Below are positions 18,217 through 30,510 of a stretch of 49,585 nucleotides of DNA, one piece after another. Made by a program: the position numbers and the translations under genes. The stretch is taken from NCBI GenBank assembly GCA_012522835.1, contig JAAYJR010000109.1, positions 1 to 49,585 of the forward strand, written 5' to 3'. Under the pieces are notes generated by a model. It worked only from the letters and a program-made list of their open reading frames with translations. It was not told the DNA's origin and did not search any database. How positions within the stretch are numbered: position 1 is the first letter of the stretch; every line of letters starts with the position of its first letter. This DNA is from Bacteroidales bacterium (GTDB lineage: Bacteria; Bacteroidota; Bacteroidia; Bacteroidales; Prolixibacteraceae).

Positions 18217-21200
18217 ATGAAAACGACACATCTTATTTTTTTTATACTGTCATTCATAATTCAAACACAGTTTCAACTCTATGCACAAAAAACAGAATAC
18301 TACGGTACAGTTGAGCAGGAGGTAAAACTGGGAAGGGAGTTGTTCATGCAAGGCAAATACAATTCAGCTTTCAGACAGTTTGAAAAGGTTCAGAAAAAAG
18401 CAGATCCAAAGTCTGAAATATATTCTGAGGCAATATTCTATAAATCAGTATCAGCACTTAAATCTGGAAATTCAGCAGGTTATAAATTACTTGGCAGGTT
18501 TATCGAGGACTATCCGGAAAGTCCTTATATAGACAGGGCTTGGCTGAACCTCGGCGATTACCAGTTTGAACACAAACATTATCAGGCTGTTTTGCAAAGT
18601 TACAGCAAAGTTGACCGTACCTCATTAAATCCAAATGACCGGATTCAGTTTCAATACAGAAACGGGTACTCCCACCTTATGATGGAGAATAATGAGCAGG
18701 CACTCAGGGAATTTACAGAGATTAAAGATGCAAATAACCTGTATAGCAGGCCTGCAACATACTACTATGCCCACATTATGTATCTTAATGAAAATTATCA
18801 GTCAGCCCTGGAAGGTTTTACAAAGTTAAATGACGATCCGGTATATTCAAGGGTTATCCCGATCTATGTAAGCCATATATTTTACAAACAACAGAAATAT
18901 AATGAAATAGTTAACTATACAGTCAATATTATAGATGACGTTGAGGAGGAGCATAAAAGTGAATTATCCAAGATAACAGGTGATTCATACTTTCACCTGC
19001 GCGAATACGACAAAGCATTACCTTACCTGGAATATTACTATAACACACCCTCCCTGAAAACAAGGGAAGATAATTATATCCTGGGGTACTGTTATTATCA
19101 TTCTGAACAATTCCAAAAAGCAGTTCCTCTGTTGGAGAATGCCTCACAAGGTAAGGATGAAATGGCACAAAATGCTTATTATCACCTTGCTGATTCATAT
19201 ATCAAATTAAATGATAAAGAGAAAGCCAGAGTTGCATTTGAAGCTGCCTCTGAATTTGATTTCAATGAAAGGATTAAGGAAGATGCGCTTTTCAGCTATG
19301 CTAAACTTACTTATGAACTGTCATATTCTCCATTTAATGAAACTATAAAAGCATTCGACCGCTATATTACACTTTATCCCAATTCTCAAAGAAATACTGA
19401 AGCCTACCGTTATCTTACCGAAGTTTTTATGGTAACGAGAAATAACAGGGATGCAATAAGTTCAATTGAGAAAATTGAGATAAAAACATCAGAAATATTA
19501 AAAGCTTATCAACGGGTTACATTCTACCACGGAATGGAACTGTTTAATAACCTGGCATATAACGAAGCTATAGACTATTTTGACCTATCGCTCCAAAATG
19601 GCAGTCACAGCCGGGAGTTAAATGCAAAAGCGCTTTATTGGAAAGCTGAAGCATTATACAGGGTAGGAAACTATGGGGAGTCAGCAGAGGTATACTCTGA
19701 ATTTCTGCGCACTGCCGGGTCCTTTTCACTACCTGAATATTCAGAAGCTGAATATAACCTGGGTTATTCCCGGTTTAAATTAGGTGACTATAGCGCAGCA
19801 GCTTCACATTTCAGGAATTATATAAACTCTGAGAATAGCAACCGTACCGGTAAACTGGCTGATGCCTATAACCGCCTGGGAGATTACCATTTTCTCAATT
19901 CAAATTACAGTCTTGCCAGACAAAATTATCAGCAGGCCTACGATATGAACCTTTATGAACCAGACTATTCCCTGTATCAGATTGCTTTCTGCATGGGACT
20001 GGAACATAACCAGCAGGCAAAAATCAACAGCCTGGAAAGGCTGTTATCGGGATTCCCTGATTCAGATTACTCAGATGATGCATACTTCGAACTGGGACGT
20101 GCCCATGAGAGGCTGGGACAAATTTCGCAGGCTACAAAATATTACAGTGAAATTATATCGTCATATAAACAAAGTATTTATTACCCTAAGGCGCTGCTTC
20201 AAATGGGACTTATCAGTTTTAACAGCGGAGATTTCAACCAGGCTCTTACCAACTATAAACAGGTAGCGGAAAATTTTTCCGGCACACCTGATGCACAGGC
20301 AGCTTTACTGGGAATCAAAAACTGCTATGTGGAAATGAATAACGTTGATGCCTACTTCGCATATACACGTACCCTTGGGGGAGGAGCAGGAGTAGTAACA
20401 ACCTCTGAACAGGACTCACTTATATATATGTCTGCAGAACGTTTGTATATGTCTGGTGATCCTAAGGCATCTGAACAGCTACAGAGATATCTCAGGGAAT
20501 TTCCTGATGGCAGCTTCGTAATTAACACAAAATTCTACCTTGCCGAACTCTATTATAAAGAAGGAAGTTACTCTCTGGCAAATGACAATTATACCTTTGT
20601 AGCCGGGCAACCCAACAATATATTCAGCGAACAGGCCTTGTCGAGAGCTTCAGAGCTCACATACAATGCAGGAAAATACGAAGAGGCACTTGATCTGTTT
20701 AACAGACTGGAATCATTAGCCGGCTCAAAATGGAATACATTAAAAGCATACACCGGACAGATGAGGTGTAATTTTGAACTGAAGCGTTACAGTGAGGCAG
20801 TCCTTGCAGCCGGCAAAGTTAAAAATTCGGATGCAGTGAATGAAGCATGGATCAGAGAGGCTGATTTTATAGAAGGAAAATCTGAATACCTTACCGGACA
20901 ATTTGCATCAGCCCTCGAACCACTTAAAAAAGTAGCTTCAGATACCAAGCTTGCACAGGGAGCTGAATCTAAATATCTTATAGCTGATATATATTATAAA
21001 CAGAATCAAAAGAAACAGGCTGAAGATGAAATTATGGAATTTGTTTCAGAAGGTACCCCTTTCCAGTTTTGGCTGGGCAAATCCTTCCTGCTGCTGTCTG
21101 ATATCTATATTGACCGTAATGATGAATTTCAGGCTAAACATACCCTTCGAAGTGTTGTTGAAAACTATGGTAATGACGAAGACGGAATAAAAGAAGAAGC

Positions 21201-21288
21201 AGCACGCAAACTGGCACAAATCGAAACCAGGGAGCAACAAGATCAGCAAAGAGCAAAAGATAGTTCATTCCAGCTGAAACTTAATTAA
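18217..21288 (+). CDS. Large tetratricopeptide-repeat protein with signal peptide
   Basis: 1023 aa; signal peptide 'THLIFFILSFIIQTQFQLYAQ'; many TPR-like units ('AEALYRVGNYGESAEVYSEFLR', 'YNLGYSRFKLGDYSAAASHF'). Confidence 0.9.
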   Translation: MKTTHLIFFILSFIIQTQFQLYAQKTEYYGTVEQEVKLGRELFMQGKYNSAFRQFEKVQKKADPKSEIYSEAIFYKSVSALKSGNSAGYKLLGRFIEDYPESPYIDRAWLNLGDYQFEHKHYQAVLQSYSKVDRTSLNPNDRIQFQYRNGYSHLMMENNEQALREFTEIKDANNLYSRPATYYYAHIMYLNENYQSALEGFTKLNDDPVYSRVIPIYVSHIFYKQQKYNEIVNYTVNIIDDVEEEHKSELSKITGDSYFHLREYDKALPYLEYYYNTPSLKTREDNYILGYCYYHSEQFQKAVPLLENASQGKDEMAQNAYYHLADSYIKLNDKEKARVAFEAASEFDFNERIKEDALFSYAKLTYELSYSPFNETIKAFDRYITLYPNSQRNTEAYRYLTEVFMVTRNNRDAISSIEKIEIKTSEILKAYQRVTFYHGMELFNNLAYNEAIDYFDLSLQNGSHSRELNAKALYWKAEALYRVGNYGESAEVYSEFLRTAGSFSLPEYSEAEYNLGYSRFKLGDYSAAASHFRNYINSENSNRTGKLADAYNRLGDYHFLNSNYSLARQNYQQAYDMNLYEPDYSLYQIAFCMGLEHNQQAKINSLERLLSGFPDSDYSDDAYFELGRAHERLGQISQATKYYSEIISSYKQSIYYPKALLQMGLISFNSGDFNQALTNYKQVAENFSGTPDAQAALLGIKNCYVEMNNVDAYFAYTRTLGGGAGVVTTSEQDSLIYMSAERLYMSGDPKASEQLQRYLREFPDGSFVINTKFYLAELYYKEGSYSLANDNYTFVAGQPNNIFSEQALSRASELTYNAGKYEEALDLFNRLESLAGSKWNTLKAYTGQMRCNFELKRYSEAVLAAGKVKNSDAVNEAWIREADFIEGKSEYLTGQFASALEPLKKVASDTKLAQGAESKYLIADIYYKQNQKKQAEDEIMEFVSEGTPFQFWLGKSFLLLSDIYIDRNDEFQAKHTLRSVVENYGNDEDGIKEEAARKLAQIETREQQDQQRAKDSSFQLKLN

Positions 21289-21390
21289 TGAAATAAGCAT
21301 CCCTGTTAAAACCAGGATAAGTATCATTTAAGCGAGTTACATGAATTACAGCCGAAAATAATAATATAAACAAATAAAATATCACTGACT

Positions 21391-23190
21391 ATGTTTCGAA
21401 AATTAATTATATTGTTTCTGAGTATTCTTTCTGTGACTGCACCAATAAGGTCTTATGCACAAAAAGATACTACCCTTACAAGAGAGGTGGAAGTCATAAA
21501 ACCTTATAACCCTGCTATCTCCGATGCAAACAAGATCAGCAGCATGCCAGAAGCCGAAGAGCCAAAGCATGAAAAACCAAGCTTTACATATAGTATATTC
21601 AGCCAGCCGGTCTTTAATACATTTTCTGTAAATACACTAAAAGCAGCTGCTTTTGCCTCACAACCAAAAGAGGATACCGGATTTGGACTTATCAGGGCAG
21701 GTGCGGGAAATTATAACAGACCTTACGGAGAATTATTCTTTAACAGCAGGAATATGAAAAATACAATATTCGGGCTGCACGGGAAACACCTCTCCTCACA
21801 TGGGAAACTGAATCTGGAAGGTGGAGATAAGGTAGATGCCCCTTTTTCAGATAATGAAGCTGAAATGTATATCAAGCACTTCTTTAATAGATCCCTGCTC
21901 ACTGTTAATATTGATTTCAGCCATAATGGATTTAATTATTACGGATATCCAAAAGATTCAATACCCTCTTTACTAAAAGATGAAGATCAGGAGATAAATT
22001 ACCTCGGACAAAGACAGACATTTACCAGGGGGGGCTTTAATCTCAGCCTTGAAAATGCTTCAGCCGGAAAAAATGATTTCACATTTGACTTTGATTTTGA
22101 TTACGACTATTTTAAATCAAAAACAGGGCAAACAGAACATTACGGAAAGTTTTTAGCCGATATAAAAAAACCATATTATAAGGGGGCAGGATTGCTGACT
22201 GCAGGAGTAAATGTTATCCATACAGACAACATTTTTAACCCTTATCTGATGGGGATGGGAAAAAACAGACAAATATGGATTACTGCACAACCTTCCTTTA
22301 TGATCGGTGGAGATGTTGCAAATTTACAGATTGGGGCAAAAGGATGGTTTGTTCTGGACAGCAGTACTGATGCACTTGCAAAACTGGCACCGGTTGTTAA
22401 GGTCAATTTTATGCCGGTAGAGGAGATAATAAATATTTTTGCCGGCATAGACGGTAACTACTCGGCAAATAATTATTCGAAAATAGCATATGAGAATCCA
22501 TATATTGACCCCAGACACCATGTACATAAAAATACATTTGAAAGATTCCGGTTCTATGGAGGTTTTGACGGCAAGCTAGCCCCTAAGACAAATTTCAAGA
22601 TATCGGCAGACTATTCTATGTTCAAAAATAAACCGCTCTATTATCTTTTTAAATATATGAATAACGCTTCTATGCCGTCTTCATATATTGTTGATAATGA
22701 TTTCGATGTTATTTATGACAACCTTGATCTTTTAAAATTTAACCTCGAAATATTTCATGCGTCATTTGAAAAAATGAATTTACTCATTTCAGGAAATTAC
22801 TACGTTTATAAAATGGAATCAATGCAGGAAGCCTGGAACCTGCCCGACTGGGATGCAAAACTTTCTTTGGAATATAAAGCATCGGAACAGTTAAGTGTTG
22901 GGACCAGCCTCTTTTTTACCGGCAGCAGAAACGCTCTTATCTATTCATATCCCGGTGAAGATCCAAGGCCTCTGTCAAACGCAGACCTGCTACAGCTTGA
23001 AAATTTACAAACTGAAAAATATACTCTTGAACCAATATTTGACCTTAATTTTAATGCTGATTATAAAGTAACTGATAAATTTTCGGTTTTTGTTCATCTG
23101 AACAATTTTGCCTTCAATAAGTATCAGCACTGGTTAGGATATCCGGTACAAAGTTTCAATGTACTGGGTGGTTTGGGTTATGCATTTTAA
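21391..23190 (+). CDS. TonB-dependent-receptor-like outer-membrane beta-barrel protein
   Basis: Signal peptide; repeated aromatic/Gly beta strands; terminal 'FNVLGGLGYAF' aromatic end. Confidence 0.8.
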   Translation: MFRKLIILFLSILSVTAPIRSYAQKDTTLTREVEVIKPYNPAISDANKISSMPEAEEPKHEKPSFTYSIFSQPVFNTFSVNTLKAAAFASQPKEDTGFGLIRAGAGNYNRPYGELFFNSRNMKNTIFGLHGKHLSSHGKLNLEGGDKVDAPFSDNEAEMYIKHFFNRSLLTVNIDFSHNGFNYYGYPKDSIPSLLKDEDQEINYLGQRQTFTRGGFNLSLENASAGKNDFTFDFDFDYDYFKSKTGQTEHYGKFLADIKKPYYKGAGLLTAGVNVIHTDNIFNPYLMGMGKNRQIWITAQPSFMIGGDVANLQIGAKGWFVLDSSTDALAKLAPVVKVNFMPVEEIINIFAGIDGNYSANNYSKIAYENPYIDPRHHVHKNTFERFRFYGGFDGKLAPKTNFKISADYSMFKNKPLYYLFKYMNNASMPSSYIVDNDFDVIYDNLDLLKFNLEIFHASFEKMNLLISGNYYVYKMESMQEAWNLPDWDAKLSLEYKASEQLSVGTSLFFTGSRNALIYSYPGEDPRPLSNADLLQLENLQTEKYTLEPIFDLNFNADYKVTDKFSVFVHLNNFAFNKYQHWLGYPVQSFNVLGGLGYAF

Positions 23191-23320
23191 GTGTATGTTA
23201 AAACTTAAAAATCAGTCCTTGCAAAGAGTGCAATCCCAGGCTCTTTTAAAATAGTCTTATTCTCTCATTTTCAGGTTAATATCTTGTTGAAAAATAAGCG
23301 TTAAAAAGCCGGAAAAAGGT

Positions 23321-23332
23321 CCGTTGCAACGG
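23321..23332. repeat. Perfect 12-bp palindrome CCGTTGCAACGG upstream of gyrB
   Basis: Read directly; self reverse-complementary. Confidence 0.8.
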
Positions 23333-23342
23333 TTATTTTTAG

Positions 23343-23350
23343 TATATTTG
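23343..23350 (+). promoter_or_regulatory. Putative Bacteroidetes -7 element TATATTTG in the gyrB upstream region
   Basis: Matches TAnnTTTG; about 140 nt upstream of gyrB ATG. Confidence 0.5.
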
Positions 23351-23462
23351 CATTAATGGAATCAGTACTTCGTTTTTTTAAATATAATCCTGAATGCCAA
23401 TGTTTTAACCTAAATGCAAAAATAATTATATAAAACTAGCGGACGGGTACTGAGCCTTTTAA

Positions 23463-25463
<2,001 letters not shown>

Positions 25464-25482
25464 CAGCAATATTATTAGTTGA

Positions 25483-26082
25483 ATGAATAATAAACATATA
25501 AAGGTCTGTGTCTTCTCCTCTTCAAGTAATGCGATTCCTGATATTTATTTTAATGAAGCTGTAAAACTTGGAAAAATTATAGGTGAAAGAGGATACACTC
25601 TGATTAATGGAGGAGCAAATGTTGGGTTAATGGAAACCGTGACTGTTGCAGCATCACAGTCAGGCGCCCGGACAGTGGGAATAATACCTGAAAAATTTAT
25701 TAAAAAATCACTTACATCAGAAAATTCCCATCAGGTTATCAAAGCTAAGAATATGCAGGAACGAAAGGCAAAAATGCGCGAATTATCTGATGCATTCATT
25801 GCACTGCCGGGAGGATTCGGAACACTCGAAGAAATTATGGAGGTTTTAACACTCAGACAGCTGTCATACCATAAAAAACCTGTCGTTTTTATAAATGTGA
25901 ACAATTTTTTCGATTTTTTGTTTAAACAATTTGAAAAGTCGTTCCATGAAAAGTTCATAAAAGAAGAATACCGTCAACTCTATTATATTGCAGAAAATGC
26001 TGAGCAGGCAATTGATTATATTTCTGCTTATGAACCTTTTGAACCGGGTTCAAAATGGTTTAAAGTGCCTGACGCACGCTAA
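25483..26082 (+). CDS. LOG-family protein (TIGR00730-type, lysine decarboxylase-like nucleotide hydrolase)
   Basis: 'INGGANVGLMETV' and 'LPGGFGTLEEIMEVLTLRQLSYHKKPVVFIN' PGGxGTxxE motif. Confidence 0.93.
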   Translation: MNNKHIKVCVFSSSSNAIPDIYFNEAVKLGKIIGERGYTLINGGANVGLMETVTVAASQSGARTVGIIPEKFIKKSLTSENSHQVIKAKNMQERKAKMRELSDAFIALPGGFGTLEEIMEVLTLRQLSYHKKPVVFINVNNFFDFLFKQFEKSFHEKFIKEEYRQLYYIAENAEQAIDYISAYEPFEPGSKWFKVPDAR

Positions 26083-26254
26083 GACATGGCTTTATATGAC
26101 AAAATTTACATAACAGTGGTGTAAAGTTTGTATTTTTTTAACAAAATCATTTTTAGGTTGTTAAAATATGTAAAACTGGCCGTAATGTTTCGTTGATTAT
26201 GAAATAATGGCAAATTATTTGTTTACCTTATCATACAAATAAAATTTTAAAAAT

Positions 26255-27688
26255 ATGAAGAATATTAAAAAATATACTCTGATGCTGCTTGTGATAGTAG
26301 CAAGCGCCTTTTTTGCAGTCTGGATATTCAGCAACTATTTTCAAAAATCCGAGGTGATCACTATTGCCGAGCAACGGCCGGTTAACTTCGTTAACCTGCC
26401 CGCCAACAGTCAGCAACAGCTTCCCGATCTGACATTTGCAGCAGAAAATTCAGTTCATGCCGTTGTTCATATTGCAACCCAGTCGGTGAGAGGTGATGGC
26501 TGGTCCAGCGGAAATCCGTTTTTCGATGAATTCTTCGGACTACGGAGGCAGGAGCCTCAGTTAGCTACTGGTTACGGCTCAGGTGTAATTCTTTCTGAAG
26601 ACGGGGTTATTGTTACCAATAATCATGTAATAGAAAGGGCACAAAAAATAAAAGTCATATTAAACGATAAGCAGGAGTATGATGCCCGCCTCATCGGTGC
26701 CGATCCCTCTACCGACCTGGCTCTGGTAAAGATAGAAGCTGAAAATCTGCCATATCTTACCTATGGCGACTCAGATAACCTGAAGCTGGGAGAATGGGTG
26801 CTTGCAGTTGGTAATCCGTTTAACCTTACCTCTACAGTTACCGCAGGGATAGTGAGCGCCAGGGCAAGAAACCTTGGCATTAACCCTGAAGAATACTCTA
26901 TTGAGTCATTTATCCAGACTGATGCCGCCGTCAATCCCGGAAACAGCGGGGGAGCGCTTGTAAATCAGCAGGGAAACCTTGTGGGAATTAATACTGCAAT
27001 AGCATCACGTACGGGTTCATATGCCGGTTACTCATTTGCTGTTCCGGTTTCTATCGTAAAAAAAGTGGTTGAAGACCTGAAAGAGTACGGACAGGTACAG
27101 AGGGCATTACTGGGAGTAAGCATTGCAGATGTTACAGCATCCCTTGCTGAAGAAAGAGGACTTGAAAAAGTTGAAGGTGTTTTTGTTACTGCTGTTATTG
27201 AAAACGGAGCGGCAAATGAGGCTGGAATAAGAGAGGGGGATGTAATATTAAATGTTGCCGGTGAACCGGTGAACTCAGCTGCAGAGTTACAGGAAAAAGT
27301 AAGCCGGTTCCGTCCGGGAGAAGATATTAAAATTGTTATCAAAAGAAAAAACGACAAGAAACAATTTACTGTTACATTACGTAATAAACATGGAGATACA
27401 GAAATTGTGAGAGACAATGATACCTTTTTGGGAGCCCGTTTCGAACCGGTAACAAATGAAGATAAAAATTATCTGAAGATAGAGAGCGGAATAAAGATAA
27501 CAGAACTGAAGAACGGTAAACTTAAAGATGCGGGCCTGAGTAATGGGTTTATTATTACGCATGTTAATAAAAAACCTGTTTATGAGGTAAATGATTTTAG
27601 AAGAGAGACAGAGAACGCCAGAGGTGGAATCCTTGTAGAAGGGATTTACCCCAATGGAGAGTTGGCATATTTTGTTTTTGGTGTTTGA
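26255..27688 (+). CDS. Do/DegQ-family trypsin-like serine protease with PDZ domains
   Basis: 'GSGVILSEDGVIVTNNHVI', 'DPSTDLALVKIE', 'QTDAAVNPGNSGGALVNQQGNLVGINTAI', PDZ 'NGAANEAGIREGDVILNVAGEPV'. Confidence 0.94.
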   Translation: MKNIKKYTLMLLVIVASAFFAVWIFSNYFQKSEVITIAEQRPVNFVNLPANSQQQLPDLTFAAENSVHAVVHIATQSVRGDGWSSGNPFFDEFFGLRRQEPQLATGYGSGVILSEDGVIVTNNHVIERAQKIKVILNDKQEYDARLIGADPSTDLALVKIEAENLPYLTYGDSDNLKLGEWVLAVGNPFNLTSTVTAGIVSARARNLGINPEEYSIESFIQTDAAVNPGNSGGALVNQQGNLVGINTAIASRTGSYAGYSFAVPVSIVKKVVEDLKEYGQVQRALLGVSIADVTASLAEERGLEKVEGVFVTAVIENGAANEAGIREGDVILNVAGEPVNSAAELQEKVSRFRPGEDIKIVIKRKNDKKQFTVTLRNKHGDTEIVRDNDTFLGARFEPVTNEDKNYLKIESGIKITELKNGKLKDAGLSNGFIITHVNKKPVYEVNDFRRETENARGGILVEGIYPNGELAYFVFGV

Positions 27689-27772
27689 AATAATTGAAGC
27701 TAAATACCTTTAACATACCATTAAAATTGACGAATTAGATGCCTTCTTCATCGATAGTAATTATTAATATTC

Positions 27773-27780
27773 TATATTTG
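27773..27780 (+). promoter_or_regulatory. Putative -7 element TATATTTG for the sigma factor gene
   Basis: Matches TAnnTTTG, about 30 nt upstream of ATG 27811. Confidence 0.5.
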
Positions 27781-27791
27781 CACACTTTTTT

Positions 27792-27805
27792 AAGGAGATA
27801 AGGAG
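27792..27805 (+). promoter_or_regulatory. Tandem Shine-Dalgarno-like AAGGAGATAAGGAG before the sigma factor start
   Basis: Two AAGGAG hexamers; the second ends 5 nt before the ATG. Confidence 0.6.
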
Positions 27806-27810
27806 ATTAT

Positions 27811-28671
27811 ATGAGACAGCTAAAGATCACAAAGTCTATAACAAATCGTGAAAGTGCCTCTTTAGACAAATACCTGCAGGAAATTGGTAAGGAGGAACTT
27901 ATTACTGTGGAGGAAGAAGTAGAATTAGCCCAAAGAATTAAAAAGGGTGATCAGGCTGCTTTGGAAAAGTTGACAAGAGCTAACCTCAGGTTTGTAGTAT
28001 CTGTTGCAAAACAGTATCAGAATCAAGGACTTAGCCTTCCTGATTTAATTAATGAGGGTAACCTTGGATTAATTAAGGCCGCAGAAAAATTTGATGAAAC
28101 CAGAGGTTTTAAATTCATCTCTTATGCTGTCTGGTGGATCCGGCAATCTATTCTTCAGGCACTTGCCGAACAATCGAGGATTGTGCGCCTTCCCCTTAAC
28201 CAGGTTGGTTCGTTAAATAAAATAAATAAAGCTTTTTCAAAATTCGAACAGGAACACGAACGTAAACCATCTCCTGAAGAACTTGCAAATTCACTTGAGT
28301 TGTCTGCCGAAAAAGTATCAGATACATTAAGAGTCTCGGGAAGACATGTTTCTGTGGATGCACCATTTGTTGACGGTGAAGATAACAGTTTGCTGGATGT
28401 ACTGGTGAATAATGATTCTCCAAACGCAGACCGTACACTGATACAGGAATCCCTCTCCAAGGAAATTCACCGTGCTCTTGCTACGCTGACAGAAAGAGAA
28501 GCTGATATAATTCGCCTATTCTTTGGCATAGGGTGCCAGGAGATGACCCTGGAAGAAATTGGTGAAAGATTCGGCCTTACACGTGAAAGAGTGCGTCAGA
28601 TAAAAGAGAAAGCTATCAGAAGGCTAAGACATACATCAAGGAGCAAACTATTGAAAACTTATCTTGGATAA
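27811..28671 (+). CDS. rpoD: RNA polymerase primary sigma factor, sigma-70/RpoD type (short form)
   Basis: 286 aa; '[65 protein letters not shown]' region 2; '[28 protein letters not shown]' region 4. Confidence 0.95.
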   Translation: MRQLKITKSITNRESASLDKYLQEIGKEELITVEEEVELAQRIKKGDQAALEKLTRANLRFVVSVAKQYQNQGLSLPDLINEGNLGLIKAAEKFDETRGFKFISYAVWWIRQSILQALAEQSRIVRLPLNQVGSLNKINKAFSKFEQEHERKPSPEELANSLELSAEKVSDTLRVSGRHVSVDAPFVDGEDNSLLDVLVNNDSPNADRTLIQESLSKEIHRALATLTEREADIIRLFFGIGCQEMTLEEIGERFGLTRERVRQIKEKAIRRLRHTSRSKLLKTYLG

Positions 28672-28694
28672 AAAATTAATTGGTATATAATATT

Positions 28695-28727
28695 AAAACC
28701 CGGTGAATGACCATTCACCGGGTTTTT
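28695..28727. terminator. Rho-independent terminator, apparently bidirectional
   Basis: AAAACCCGGTGAATG-AC-CATTCACCGGGTTTTT: 13-15 bp perfect hairpin flanked by A and T runs, between convergent rpoD and OmpA-family genes. Confidence 0.92.
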
Positions 28728-28759
28728 GATTTTAGAAAATTTATCTTCTATTAGAATAT

Positions 28760-30304
28760 TTACATTTCTAAAATTGTAAACTCTGTCCTTCTGTTCATCC
28801 TGTGCTGCTCTTCAGTGCAGTTTACTCCGTCAGAACAATGGTTAACTAATTGTGACTCACCATAACCCTTAGCAATAATCCGGCTTTGGGCAATCCCTTT
28901 TGATACAATATATCTGACTGCAGAATCAGAACGTTTCTGACTCAGATCCTCATTGTAGGCATTTGTTCCGCGACTGTCTGTATGCGATCCTAATTCAACC
29001 TTCCATGAAGGATTATCTTTCATCACCTTTACAAGTTTGTCAAGTTCTATTTCTGATTCCGGTAGAATATCCCATTTGTCAAATTCATAATATATATTTT
29101 TCATCTCGAATTTTTGGCCAATCTCCACTTTTTCAATCTCTATTACCTCTTTTAAAATGCCAAATGGTTTTCCTTTGGTAGTGAATGATATTGATTCGTT
29201 CATATATCCGTCAAGCGCTGAGGCAGCAGTGTAGTCAAAATCCTTTTCCAGATCTCTTCTGATTATTCCGTCATTTCCGGTATAACGGGTCATGTTGTCG
29301 TTAAAATTAACTCTTGCGTTTGAGACGGGATTGCCGGTTTTCCTGTCCCTTACCAGTAATTCCAACTCGTATTTACCCTGGGGTTCAAAAAGAACTTTAT
29401 AAATATCATCATCACCTGTGCCTCCGTCTCTTTTCGACACAAAATAACCACTTGATTCATCATCATGAATTACTAGTCCGAAATCATCAGCAGAAGAATT
29501 CAAATCACCCAGGTTTTGTGGGGTGCCAAAATCAGAACCTGAAATCATTGTATAAAAAAGATCAAGTCCTCCTTTCCCTCCTGACTTGCCATTTGATGCA
29601 TATACTAAATATTTTCCTTTATGGAGAAACGGGAACATCTCATCTCCGTTTGAATTTATTTTATCTCCCAGGTTGATCATATCTCCCCACCTGCCGTTTC
29701 TGCGAACAGACATATAAATATCAGTACCTCCCTTACCCTTGTCCGGAATATCGGATACAAAAATCAAAGTATCGCCGGTAACTGATACAGAAGGATGTCC
29801 AACAGAATAAAAAGAATTGTTGAAAGGCATCTCTCCGGCTTCTGCCCAGCCACTACCGGACTTCCTGAGAATAATGATCTTTAGCGGTATACTGGCTTTT
29901 CTGAAAACAACCCTTTCTATCTCCGGATCTTCAAAGTTACTCAGGGTGACAAACAGCTCTTCTGTCTTTTCGCAAAATGAAACCGGACCGGCATGATAAC
30001 CCGAACTGACATCTTCAAGCCTGATCACTTTACCTCCCCTTATATTACCTTTCCCGTCAATTGGCACAGAGTAAAGGTTGTAAAACACCTCCCTGACCTT
30101 ACCCTGCCTGATCTTATTAATCTCATCGTCTGTAAATGCAGAAAACCAAAGTTCATTACCCACATATGAAGGGCCAAAATCACTTGCAGTACTGTTAATA
30201 TTAGTCTTTTCAATTTTTACTACTGCATTATCTAAAAAATCTCTGTTTTGGGAATATCCCAAATAGCTAAAAAATACTAATAAAATAAGTAATGTTCTTT
30301 TCAT
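28760..30304 (-). CDS. OmpA-family protein with WD40-like (PD40) beta-propeller repeats
   Basis: N-terminal PD40-like 'GGTDIYMSVRRNGRWGDMINLGDKINS' and 'YVSKRDGGTGDDDIY'; C-terminal OmpA 'VELGSHTDSRGTNAYNEDLSQKRSDSAVRYIVSKGI'. Confidence 0.92.
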   Translation of the reverse strand: MKRTLLILLVFFSYLGYSQNRDFLDNAVVKIEKTNINSTASDFGPSYVGNELWFSAFTDDEINKIRQGKVREVFYNLYSVPIDGKGNIRGGKVIRLEDVSSGYHAGPVSFCEKTEELFVTLSNFEDPEIERVVFRKASIPLKIIILRKSGSGWAEAGEMPFNNSFYSVGHPSVSVTGDTLIFVSDIPDKGKGGTDIYMSVRRNGRWGDMINLGDKINSNGDEMFPFLHKGKYLVYASNGKSGGKGGLDLFYTMISGSDFGTPQNLGDLNSSADDFGLVIHDDESSGYFVSKRDGGTGDDDIYKVLFEPQGKYELELLVRDRKTGNPVSNARVNFNDNMTRYTGNDGIIRRDLEKDFDYTAASALDGYMNESISFTTKGKPFGILKEVIEIEKVEIGQKFEMKNIYYEFDKWDILPESEIELDKLVKVMKDNPSWKVELGSHTDSRGTNAYNEDLSQKRSDSAVRYIVSKGIAQSRIIAKGYGESQLVNHCSDGVNCTEEQHRMNRRTEFTILEM

Positions 30305-30510
30305 CTTTCCCGATATTTTTAATTTATACTTATGAAACCAGCATTCTTCGATTCATGCATGTTTCATCTGACTCCTTTTATAAATAATGTATGAATTTAA
30401 CACAATTATTGCAATTTATCATTGAGAATTGATAATATTTTGTCCCCATGACATAAATCGCAACTTAACTGTATAACATCTGTAAAAAAAATACTATCCC
30501 TGATAAGGTC

